Of a stretch of DNA of 64,000 nucleotides, positions 47,691-57,669 are shown in pieces (the stretch's first letter is position 1; every line of letters begins with the position of its first letter). The notes under the pieces are model-generated. The model worked only from the letters and a program-made list of their open reading frames with translations. It searched no databases and was not told the DNA's origin. Both the position numbers and the translations under genes were made by a program. The stretch comes from Leucocoprinus leucothites (Eukaryota; Basidiomycota; Agaricomycetes; Agaricales; Agaricaceae), in assembly GCA_013368445.1 (NCBI GenBank), contig JAACJO010000007.1, positions 1,736,001 through 1,800,000 on the forward strand, written 5' to 3'.

Positions 47691-50030
47691 TCATCTGCTA
47701 TCATCATATGGTACTTCACTATCGAGGCCCTCCTCGTCATGATCACTTCCCTCATGAGCTGAAGCCGCTTCAATAGCTGTAGTTCCTTCTAGAAATACTT
47801 GTATAGGGGGAGGACTGATGGCATCCCTAGCTAATGTCTGTCTGATTATGAGATCGTTTCTTGCTATATCCCTCTTGAGCTCATAACTGGGGTCACTATC
47901 AAGTACAAGTTGTACATAGCCACCTCTGCTATCAATAATCTTGACAAAACTTTTGATATCCAATGGATCTTCAGTCTCAGGATCATCTTTGGTCCAATAT
48001 ATTTCTCTATGGTCATCTTCAGAATTCTCAGTAGGCTTGGTCTCAACAGGATCTCCTGGATACTATCTTTGTTGTGACAGTCCATCCAGACCAAAAGTCT
48101 TGCCTCTCTTGTGCACTATATCAAAAAAGAAGCCATTGTGTATATATTCGACCCAGTGACTGATAGTAGCATTTGGCATCTTTTCTGGATTATTGAGCAT
48201 ACCTATTAAGTATTTGGCATCTGTCTCAACTATCATGTTTTGACAGCCCCTCAGTAAGTAAGCCTCTTCTTGTAGAGCTCTCATTAGTCCATACAACTCG
48301 CATTTGGGCTGTGAGTAATGTTGCTGTCTAGGATCCATCAATAGTGAATTGAACTTCACATAGTGAATTTTCTTTGGTTCTATCTCATCGCATTGATAGA
48401 TATAGTATCCCACTGCTCACCAGGAGGTATCTACTGCTAAGACAATAGGTTGCTCACTAGGGAACTTAGGATTTCTTGTATGGAAGCACTTCTCAATCAA
48501 CTCCTTGAGCCTTCCTTGTGCTTCTTGCTGTTCAGGACTCCATTCAAAGGTAACTCCCTTCTTACAGATGTTATAGAGAGGAGCTGCTATGGATACAAAG
48601 TTCGGAATATGGTTTCTACAGACAACTGCTGTCCTTAGGAAGGCTCTAACATCAGTAGGAGACTCACAGTCCCCCCAACATATTATCTTTCCTATAGTAT
48701 CCGGAGTTGGGTGTCTGCCTTGGTAAGAACAGTTAAATCCCACAATAGTGATATGATTGGCACAGATTGTGGTCTTTGGTCCTGAAAATGTCCCTCCTGC
48801 ATATTTCATCCTCTGTAAGATCCTATTGACTGTGTTCAAATGTTCCCAAACAAATCTTCTTATCCCTGTATTCTCCTCCAATAATTCCGGAGTGCCATCA
48901 GCCAACTCATAGCAAGTTGCCAGCCCTCTGATTGGTACATCATCAATATAAGGTCTAGTGAATTCAGGAATTTCATCACAAAGGATGTAAGTGACATCAT
49001 CATGAAAAATTGGCACTGAATTGGTCCATCCCATAGGTAAAGTAACCAATCTAAGCGCTCTAAAAGGTGTCTGGAATGTTGTCAAGTCTCTAGAAGACTC
49101 TGCTAGTACTCTCTTGTCATATCCAACATATAGATCGAGAATTCCACTACAGGCCCTTCCTGCAAAATGCATCGCAAGTTCCTCTGTAGCCTGTGGTAAT
49201 CCTGAATGGGCTATGGTGACTCTGTTTAATAGTTCGAGACTATGTACTATCCATAGACTCTTGCCATCCTTTTTCACTACACAAAACCATCATGATCTAT
49301 ATGATGAATTTGAAGGCTCATAGACTCCTGCATCTATTTTTCATCTTATCATCCTGCAAACTTCTTCATAGATAGCTGGGGGGATCCTAAAAGATCTCTC
49401 TACCCAGGGTGTATGAGGTACAGTAGGGATATCAATAGGGGGGAAATATTCCTCTTTAAATTTTCCTCTCTCAGTATCATCCCATGCAAATGCCTCATTC
49501 TGCTGTGCAACAACCCAATGCATTAGCTTCCTTTCTTCTGGTAGAAGGAAGTTCTTATCATGCCCTAAATCCATTTGCTCCATCCTTTCTTGAGTATATC
49601 TACCCATTAGGACAAAGTCAGGAGGGTGTACTGGCAAGGCGGGTAGCCCTGCTAGAGGGTCTCCTGTAATGTTCCTCACTATGTGGAATTTTTCTGGAAG
49701 TTCCCCTAACACTGGCTTTACCTTTAACGCAATGGGCTTGTATTTCTTAGCACAACAGAGAATAGTCTCTTCTTCAGTCATTGGTCCTTCTACTGGTTCT
49801 AGGACTGAGGTGGTCTTAGCTCTTCCAGTTAAGGGGCTGACTTCCTGTAAGAACTGGTCAAATAGCTTTTTTTCTGGAACTGTCTCTCCTTCTAGACTCT
49901 TCTGTATATATAGTAACTGCACTTCATCATGAGATAACTCATCGATTTTGAGAGGCAGGACTTTGCTAATGTATGGGTCTCCTTGCTTGTCTAGAGTCAA
50001 TATACATGGAACCTCTCCTCCTGGAATTTC
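47691..50030 (-). pseudogene. gypsy reverse transcriptase and RNase H, inactivated
   Basis: Minus-strand reading. An N-terminal connector (50000-49341) ends RSFRIPPAIYEEVCRMIR, then TGA. The palm follows from about 49277: WFCVVKKDGKSLWIVHSLE, LDLYVGYDKR (motif A region), RLVTLPMGWTNSVPIFHDDV (motif B) and RPYIDDVPIRG (motif C, YIDD intact). The thumb includes CKKGVTFEWSPEQQEA. RNase H starts VLAVDTSW, is broken by TGA at 48417-48419, and continues to 48063 with CELYGLMRALQEEAYLLRG and VETDAKYL. The stops after R-M-I-R, after S-Y-R-S and after D-T-S-W fall where this family has Arg, consistent with CGA to TGA. A linker with further stops (47691-48062) joins the integrase. Confidence 0.88.
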
Positions 50031-51150
50031 CGTGAAGTCCTTGAGGCCGGTTAAAAATCCTTCATAGCTCTAGGCAGTTTGCCTCGTAGATAGGTGGGTA
50101 ATGTCACTGTAGCTTCAGTATTAGGACACCTGATGCTTATCTCTTGATTGCCTTCTTTGTTGTTACAGACCCTGATCTGAGTAATGACATCAAAAGGTCT
50201 TCCTAGGAGTACTCTATAAGGCACATTTTCCATAATATGGACTTGTAAGTATATAGTGATATCACCAAACCTGAAGGGCACATTCTTTGCGAGCCCACAA
50301 GTCCTAGTGATACTGCCATTTGCACTTTCCATATTAATGCACATATCGGAGTCCCACCCAATCTGGCAGTCCTGGGCAATCTGTCTTGTCATCAAGACAA
50401 TTTGTGATCCACTATCAAGAAGAGCTTCCTCTTTGCAAATGCTATTAATAATGGTAGGTATTACTCATAGTGATGACATGTCAGCCCCTGATGCTTGTCC
50501 AGCAGGTGTTACCCAACTGAATACCAGTCTTTCTCTCTCTTCTGGCCAAAGGGCCTCCAAGTACTGAACAATTGGATCACTAACAATCCAAGCTTCTACT
50601 GCTTTCCCTTATTCAGTCTTCCCTACAGGCTGCCATTCACAAATGGGCTCCCCCAGAGTATTGACACTAACAAGATTCATGTCAGCCTGTGCTTGTTCAT
50701 GATCAGTCTTTTCTACCATAGTGTTGACTTCTGCTTCGCTAGTGACCACAGAAACTCGTTGACTTTTCACTATGTCGCGAGTAGCCGCTTTCAGTTTTGG
50801 TGCTAAAGCCAACAACTCTTTTAGACTGATCTTGACTTCCTCTCCAAATATCCATTCAATGACTTCTTTGTACTCTATCCCTTCTTCTACCTCAGACTTT
50901 CTAGTGTAGCTAGGGTATTTTGAAGGGTTATTCTGTCTTATATATCGAGCTGGTAGTGGAGGAACCTCCACTATAGGCTTCATAGGTGGGACCTTTCGAT
51001 AGGGAAAAGTGGGTCACGATGTTTCTGTTGCTACTGCCTTTCCACTACTTACTGTCCCTTCTGATTCAGATCCTCCTCCTTTGTCCTCTAAAGCCTCTTT
51101 TCCTCGGAAACAAACCTGTTTTCCTGAGGTGGGCTTTTTCATTGGACTCT
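50031..51150 (-). pseudogene. gypsy protease region, inactivated
   Basis: The frame continues from gag in the -1 frame (FLESPMKKPTSGK near 51150). It is interrupted by TGA near 51016, TAA at 50609-50611 and TGA near 50468. The retropepsin signature is EEALLDSGSQIVLMTRQIA (about 50425-50370), with an intact D-S-G catalytic triad. VPYRVLLGRPFDVITQIRV further on is the usual hydrophobic-LGRP/F motif. At about 50055 another frame change separates it from the reverse transcriptase connector. Confidence 0.8.
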
Positions 51151-52736
51151 CTAGAAACCCAACTTTTTCTTAGAGGAGGATTCACCTTTCTTATTCTGAG
51201 CAAATATGTGACTTAATTTTTCGAGTAGTTCTTGAGTCTCATCTTCTTCAGAGTCCTCTTGACTGCTCAACTTCTGCATCAAGACTTCTATATTTGCAAC
51301 TTGTTGCTGCATTCTCCCCCATTCCTGGGAAGAGGGCTGCGAACCTGGGTTGTTATCTAGGCAATACTGGGGTAATACTAGTATATAATCCCCAGTATCA
51401 GGTCCATCATCATAATCTGCATTACCAAGCATCATTGCTGCTAGTGCAGGTGGTAGGAACTTCTCTACATTATCATGAATAGGCATGTTTGGGTCGCGAG
51501 GAATTGGATCTCCATTCGCAAAATGAATGCTTTGCCCATCTGTGACTATCCAGCCCTTCTTTTCATCTTCTGTTTTCACAGGACATACCAGCCACAAGTG
51601 CCTTGTGTCAAAGCAATAGTAACACTTTCATGAAGGTTTTGGGATTGAGGCTCCTGTTATATTTCTTTGACTTGGGACACTGATAGCATTTTGATTCTGT
51701 ATCAGATTTTTTATAGAGTCCAACTGACCCTGTAGGGTTCGCTTGTCCTTTTCCCAGATAGTCCGAATATTATTGACATCCTGGTGGAGCTGGTCAAAAT
51801 CTGGACCAGGGTTTCCTTTTCTCATTGACTCTTCTCGAGTCATGACAACAGGTGCTTGTGACTCAGGTTCTACCTTAGTCTTGAGCCCTGTTGTTGGTGT
51901 CTGCTTTAGGGCGCAAGCTATAGTAGTCCCACTAACTAGTTCTACTACATTCTTTATGACTTCATCTAGGGTATATGGATCCTCTGTTTATGTTTTGCCA
52001 TTCTGGTCAACCTTCAAGGTCCCCTTGAGACTTAGTCTGGCACTTAGGGAGTCTCTAAACATACTGTCTAGAGTCTTCACAAATAGTTCAACTAGTTCCT
52101 GATTATGGGCCAACACTGGTGGTTTAAGACATTTATTTGCGATGAAGAGAAACCTTCTCTTGAAGGCTAGTAGTCTGTCTTCATCTAAAATGCTGATGCT
52201 ATTATACTCGCGACATGCTTTTCTGAGTTGTTCCATAGAACCTTGTTCACTCGTGACAAGTTCTGGATATTCCACCTTTAACCTCTTGATGAAATTCTCC
52301 CAGTTTCCAGCTTGATACTCAGTGAAACTCATCCATTTGTCACATATGTCTGCATCCACATAGCTAACTGCGTAGTTAAGCTTGTCACGAGCATCTGTAA
52401 CATTAGTGGCTTTAAAGAGTTGTTCTAGAACTCTGAGGAAATTCCATAGGGATTCTGGTTGCCCGTCCCATTTAGGAGCACCACTGCTCAAGGGCATCAG
52501 CATGGTAGGAGTAGATGGCATATTTTCATCGTCTGAACTGTCAGGCTTTTCAGGAAGTGAGATTCTATTTACTCGCAAAGGAGGTATTTCGCTAGGGGGT
52601 TCTATCTCTGGATTAGAGATATCAAATCGACTGGGCAATGCCAGGCTAGAAAGATTCTCTTTACTTGTTGAGACAAGAAAAGGTTCTGGTTCGTTGTCTG
52701 AGGGTGAACCAAGTACTGGAGTTCAATAAAACAACA
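51151..52736 (-). pseudogene. gypsy gag, inactivated
   Basis: The minus-strand frame extends at least from about 52736 to TAG 51153-51151. The start is unclear because a TGA lies upstream near 52737. It encodes a capsid-like helical region (WDGQPESLWNFLRVLEQLFK, DICDKWMSFTEYQAGNWENF), then a CCHC zinc knuckle CYYCFDTRHLWLVC (about 51622-51581). In-frame stops are TAA at 51990-51988 and TGA at 51630-51628, the latter immediately before the knuckle. Near its end the sequence GAAAAAG (51169-51163) coincides with the change to the pol frame. Confidence 0.85.
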
Positions 52737-53019
52737 AGCTGTTATCACCAGAGAGAGGAGTTGGCACAGGTGGATCCTTCCATAGCGACTGCTTGTGGTG
52801 TCTCGAAAGTAAAGTTTCTGGGTTGTCAAGGCAAGCAGTGTTTCCTGCTCACTGGGCTGCTTGTGTATTTTGAGAAGTTATGACTGTATTTGTCTGTGGT
52901 TCTTGTTCTGATTCAAAGAGATCTTCAAGAGTTATCTTTTTCTTGTGATTGGGAATTGGAAATTGAGAAGAACTAAAGTTGAACGGAACAGAAATTGTAA
53001 GAAGTCCTCTCTACACTGA

Positions 53020-53044
53020 AACTCCCCTTGCAGTGGGCTCCAGA
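53020..53044 (-). promoter_or_regulatory. candidate primer-binding site
   Basis: On the minus strand, two bases after the 5' LTR end, the sequence TGGAGCCCACTGCAAGG begins. A PBS normally starts TGG (complement of the tRNA CCA end) at this position. The priming tRNA cannot be named from this alone. Confidence 0.45.
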
Positions 53045-54446
53045 TGAAGAGGCAGAAACATAGGTAGTGGACTAAAAGTGAAATTTATATATAACACCAC
53101 ACCACACACAACCACTAAACTATGTCGCTAATACGCTTCGCAAGTTTGTGGGGAAGTATTACACAAGAGGAGAATGTCCTCAATAGAAGAACCAATGGGA
53201 TAACACAAGGGATATTGAGAGATTGGGGTCAAGACGAGAAGAGAATAGGGTTAATATGAGGAAAGTTTTGTAGCTACTGACAAGACAATGCTGCTCAAGA
53301 ATAACTAGTTGATCCAACAGTGTTGCGATCTGCCTTCTATAGGTCCTTAAGAATGAAATGCTCCGATATCGAGATGTATGAGCTCACTACTCAACACCTG
53401 TATCTGGCAGCTCTATAGAATACACCCAAATCGTACCCAACAGGTTCTGTGACTGTTGATATATAGTCGATACACTCAATAGTGATCTTTGTGATCAAAC
53501 TTCACTCCCAACCTATAGGAATCTTGTAGAATAAGCTCGATTATATTGCTTTTGACTTGCTACTGGTCAAAGACCGAAGAGAAGACCACTTAATTGCATT
53601 CAAGAACATTAGATTATCACTTTACACAACCTTCTAAGCATAGCTACAGCAGGTGGGGTTCCCTTGCTGCACCATACACTCGTGAGGCCCTTTTATATTG
53701 TTAGGAATGTCTAGAAAAGGAATACAACTCAGTAACTACAAGCATCTAACCTGAATACATTGTCCAATAGGAGGAATAGAGGAAATATTGTCTGTTCACA
53801 TGCTCTAGATAGGGATCTTGTGCCTGGTATAATTATGATGAAGTCATTGCTACAGTGTTTCTTCAGTTGTGTATTGTCCCACTGGACTGCCACTGCATTG
53901 CCATGGCTTATTATCACATGCTCTATAGGCTTATGGGGTCTGGTGACCACCTTGACAATGCTCCAGAGCGATTGCTACGTTGTGCTGACAGATACTGACA
54001 GAGTAATCCTCAGAAGAGTTGATCACTATTATATCAGCAAGGCTTGTGGTCTCTTCAAGAGTCTATTGTATGCTTAATGTAGTCATGCTCTTCAATAGCT
54101 TTTCCTGCTAATGATGGTAGCGAAGGTTAAAACTCTGTTTGCAAGGACCTCACAGCTTGGTTACTACTCCTTTATATTGAACACAAGGAGTTGAGATCAT
54201 AGTTGATCATAGGATATGCTTGCTATCGTGACTGCCAAATAGCGAAACCATTCCATAGTCACTAATCCTCGGGACATCAATAGAGCTGTAGCTACAGTTT
54301 TCACTTCCTTGCTACAGTTGTACTGGTCATGAGGGAGGTCTCTCAATAGTCTTATGCAGTATCTAATAGCTTCAAGATGACCTTTTTGGATGGTATAGAA
54401 CGTCAAAATGTGTGTTTATAGGTTTATACAGACGTTGGCCATATCA
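53045..54446 (-). repeat. right LTR (5' LTR of the gypsy element)
   Basis: 1402 bp, same termini as the left LTR. It abuts, on its right, a truncated zinc-knuckle end of ORF1 copy c. Confidence 0.9.
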
Positions 54447-54696
54447 CCACTTGCAGTGGTCCTCATCATACTGAGAACCACTGCTCCTACTCTAGTTGTT
54501 GTAAGGTGAGTCTGAAGGTGAATCCCCCCATCCTACCCACTGCTGCCAGGGATCCCTGTCCCCACATCAAGTACGTCAACTGCACCAAGTTGCATATAGC
54601 TGACAATCACAAATGCCCATTCTGGCAACACTGGTTTGACTGGCTTTGGCTTGAACACCATCATTGCAATGCCACTCAGTCATGTCTGTAGGGTTC
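54447..54696 (+). pseudogene. ORF1-only element, copy c (C-terminal fragment, left part)
   Basis: Plus-strand remnant beginning directly at the LTR edge, with the last ORF1 zinc knuckles (CPHIKYVNCTKLHIADNHKC, then FWQHWFDWLWLEHHH) and stop TAG at 54689-54691. The copy is interrupted by insertion of copy d and resumes at 56987 with its 3' UTR. Confidence 0.75.
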
Positions 54697-54697
54697 T
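54683..54697. repeat. target-site duplication, left copy
   Basis: TGTCTGTAGGGTTC followed by the T run; matches 56972-56986. It sits at the stop codon of ORF1 copy c. Confidence 0.85.
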
Positions 54698-56971
54698 TTT
54701 TTTTTTTTTTTTTTTTTTTTTGTCAATACGACCCTGGAGGGGTCACCAATTTAGCAGTCTACACCCAACTACTACAACATGCAGAAAGTACTACTACCAA
54801 CTACACATCTACATAGCCAGGTATAAATATGAGTCCGAAGTCTGCTTAGTACATATGACATCTTCATGCAGTGGTACATAGTCCGAGATAAAAGAAAGAT
54901 ACTATACAAATTGACTTGTTCTGATTCACTGGCAGATGGAAGTTGCACAGCATGGGGGCGGACAATATGACCTGCAGGGAAGAGAACCCTATAGATGTAA
55001 CTGAGCAGCATCACAGTAATAGTTTTCAAGCCAAAGCCAGTCAAACCGGTGTTGCCAGAATGGGCACTTGCGATCATCAGCTGCATGTGGCTTGGTGCAG
55101 TTGATGCACTTGATGTGGGGACAGGGATCCCTGGCAGGGGTGGGCTGGATGGGAGGATTCGCCTTCAGACTCCCCTTGCAACAGCTTGAGTGAGAGCGGT
55201 GGTTCTCAGTACAGTGAGGACCACCACATGCGGCACATTGCAATGCATGGGTGCAGCATGATGAAGTAGAGTGCCCCCAGTGCCAGCAACACTGACACTG
55301 TGGGCTGCCTGGGTGAGCATGTGTGGCCCAGATCACAGACTGAACACCCTTGAAGTGGAGGTACTTGCCCAGGAGCTTCTTGGCGCTTGCTCCTGATTGA
55401 GAGTCCCAGAGGTCGAACCAGACAGTGGCAGTGTCGGCCTGGGAGGAGTTGCACATGATGTGCATGGAGGAAACATCTGCGAAAATGTCCTTGAAAGCAG
55501 ACAATCGCATGCAGTCGGTCACATGATTTGGTGTAATGCGGACACTGTTCATGAAGTAAGGGACATCGAGGACCTTGAGGTAGGACCTTGACCTGGGGCA
55601 GCACATCTTGATCATAAAGGGAGCAGTAAAGACAGAGGGGATAGAGGACTTGATGATGCCTCAATCAGCATCAGAGGAAACCAAGGAGGTATGTAGCGCA
55701 ATTGTGCTATATGCCTTGGTGATATTCTCCACACACAAGGTCGACTTGGTGCAGGAGAGGGAGTCTTTGAGAAGATGCATGGCCTTGTGATGAAGATAAG
55801 TGACTTCATCGGCACTGCTGGTGAAGTCAAGGAAGAGTTGGCAGCAGGTGGGGCCTGCAGTTGTCATGCACAGCTTCCGGGCGGTGGGAGTGGTGGCTTG
55901 GGCAGCCTGGTGCATCGCAGTGATGCACTCAGACTTGAGGGTAGGGTGGGACTGCGCCAGCTTGATCAGTGACGTAGCTGCAGTAGGAGTATGGGCTGCC
56001 TCAGCAAAGGTCTTCTTGGATAAGGAGGGGAGAGGAGGTGCCTTGGCGGGTGCTCGCTGGGCTTGGCCATCAGATCTAACCCTAGCTTGAGGGGTGCCAC
56101 TAGTGCACACTTGAGGGGGGCCCCTAGTGTGTACTTGAGGGGGGCCACTAGCATGCACTTTAGGGGGCGCTTGCTTGGGCAGTAGGGGGGGACGGGCCAG
56201 GGTGGGCCGACAATCTGGAGGGGGTATGGTGGGCACCTTGGGTGAGCCTATGTCGATGTCACATGGACCCACTGAGTCAGTGGATCCATGGGTCACCTCA
56301 TGGATGATGCGCATTACTTTAGGGCCAGCCTCAGGCAGTCCACACTTGCACCCAAGGTCATACAATACGTCCCCAAAATCAGATAGTCCACAGGTGACAA
56401 GCAAATGTGAGGTGAGGGGGGTGCCATTGAGGTCCAGGTCTTCAACAATAATAAGGGCCGCCTTAGCAAGGCATGTGACAGCAGCGGAAGCATCCTCCTC
56501 TGGAATGGAGGAGTGAGAATCGGCAACCTTCTCCAACCAGGAGAGGAAGCAACATAATCCAGCAAGGCCTTTCTGGGCCAGAGTCTCCTTCTTTCCCTTG
56601 GAGGAGGTCGACAGGGGGGCAGGTGGGGTAGGGGGTTGCTCCACAGGGTAGAACGTGGTTCCACCAGCTGTGAAGGGCTTGAGGGGAGCCTCTGGGACAG
56701 AAGTTATGAGAGGTTGAGTAGTAGGCATCTGGGATGGAACATCACCAGATGTCAATGGGAGGGGGCCAGGAGACTGAAAGTCATCCTGGGGAGGACCAAA
56801 GAACCTGCGCACATTGCAGGGATCATCATATGGGTCAAGGTAGTCGTCTTTGGCCATTCGTGGTGTTCTTAGACTTTCATCTACCCATGATACTGTAGAT
56901 AAACAACATATAAAGACCTCAAAGCAACAACCAACTTTTGATGGTGGTGGTAAGAGGACAAGGAAGGGATG
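54697..56971 (-). mobile_element. ORF1-only (HAL1-like) non-LTR retroelement, copy d, full length with poly(A) and TSD
   Basis: A minus-strand element. Its 5' end CATCCCTTCCTTGTCC is at 56971; a leader of about 110 bp leads to ORF1 (ATG 56857) ending TAG 54991-54989. A 3' UTR of about 270 bp follows and finishes in 25 A residues (T run 54697-54721). It is flanked by TGTCTGTAGGGTTC(T): 54683-54696/7 on the left and 56972-56986 on the right, a 14-15 bp target-site duplication. There is no endonuclease or reverse transcriptase frame in the 2.3 kb, so it encodes only the nucleic-acid-binding ORF1. It must have been mobilised in trans, presumably by a LINE such as the one at 57670-64000. Confidence 0.88.
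54989..56857 (-). pseudogene. ORF1 of copy d: gag-like zinc-knuckle protein (one in-frame stop)
   Basis: From ATG 56857 (MAKDDYLDPYDDPCNVRRF) to TAG 54989, about 620 codons, a single frame with one TGA near 55660 after LVSSDAD. The N-terminal 180 residues are Pro/Ser/Thr-rich, then a helical region (MHQAAQATTPTARKLCMTT). Next comes an RRM/transposase-22-like region with CCPRSRSYLKVLDVPYFMNS and TATVWFDLWDSQSGASAK. A cysteine array ends the protein: CQCCWHWGHSTSSC (C-x2-C-x4-H-x4-C), CAACGGPHCTENH and CPHIKCINCTKPHAADDRKC. Compared with copies a and e it lacks about 75 bp of N-terminal coding sequence (the QFAALKSESADSDDK region), so ATG 56857 is internal to the ancestral frame. Likely role: RNA-binding, RNP-forming ORF1p. 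Confidence 0.75.
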
Positions 56972-57130
56972 TGTCTGTAGGGTTCTCTTCCCTGCAGGTC
57001 ACATTGTCCACCCCTGTGCTATGCGTGGTGGGTCCTGGAGGTCCATGCTGTGCACTTTCCATCTGCCAGTGAATCAGAACAAATCGATTTGTATAGTATC
57101 TCTTTCATCTCAGACTATGTACCACTGTGT
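56972..57130 (+). repeat. ORF1 copy c, right part: duplicated target site plus 3' UTR
   Basis: 56972-56986 is the right target-site duplication. From 56987 the sequence CTTCCCTGCAGGTCACATTG to TATGTACCACTG aligns with the 3' UTR of copy d (minus strand, about 54980-54850). At 57131 it is interrupted by the 5' end of copy e. Confidence 0.75.
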
Positions 57131-57665
57131 CATCTCTCCTTGTCCTCTTACCACTACCATCAAAAGTTGGTGTTTGTTCTGAGGCATTCCTACATCGTCT
57201 ATCTATGTTACTATGGGTAGGTGCAAGTCTAGAAACACCACAAACCAGTTTGCAGCACTCAAATCTGAGTCCGCCGACTCTGATGACAAGCTCAACATTG
57301 CCAAGATGGCCAAAGACAACCACCTCAACCCCTACGACTACCCACTCAATGTGCATGGGTCCTTTGGCTCCTCCCAGGCTGAGGTTTTGTCACCTGGCCC
57401 CTCCCAACTGACTGCTGATGTCCCATCACTATTGGTTGCTCCCCCAGTGGCTGACGTCTTGTCGCCACTTAAACCCTTCACAGCTGGTGGAACCACCTTT
57501 TACCCTGTTGACACTCCCCCTGCTGTGCCCAGATCAGTGACCTCCTCTAAGGGAAAGAAGATGGAGCTCACCCCAAAGTGTGCCCTCACCAACCTCCAGT
57601 CCTTCCTCACATGGTTGGACACCATCGATTACACTGCTGATATCATGGACCAAGACACATGGGCC
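57131..57665 (+). pseudogene. ORF1-only element, copy e (5' part)
   Basis: It starts CATCTCTCCTTGTCC at 57131, with ATG at 57213 (MGRCKSRNTTNQFAALKSES). The frame is open to about 57665: NIAKMAKDNHLNPYDYPLNV, PLKPFTAGGTTFYPVDTPP, FLTWLDTIDYTADI. It is the best-preserved N-terminus of the family in the window. It ends where it meets the 3' side of the minus-strand LINE. Confidence 0.75.
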
Positions 57666-57669
57666 ATGG

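Larger units (their letters stand above)
40146..54446 (-). mobile_element. 14.3-kb Ty3/gypsy LTR retrotransposon, inactivated
   Basis: It is bounded by two direct repeats of 1402 bp each (40146-41547 and 53045-54446), both starting TGAAGAGG and ending ATCA on the plus strand. Coding runs on the minus strand: gag, protease, reverse transcriptase, RNase H, integrase in that order, the Ty3/gypsy order. The 5' LTR is therefore the right one. A polypurine tract lies next to the left LTR and a candidate primer-binding site next to the right one. About 4.8 kb between integrase and the 3' LTR hold spliced genes on the opposite strand. Every pol domain carries in-frame stops or changed catalytic residues, so it is dead. 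No matching target-site duplication is present. Confidence 0.92.
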
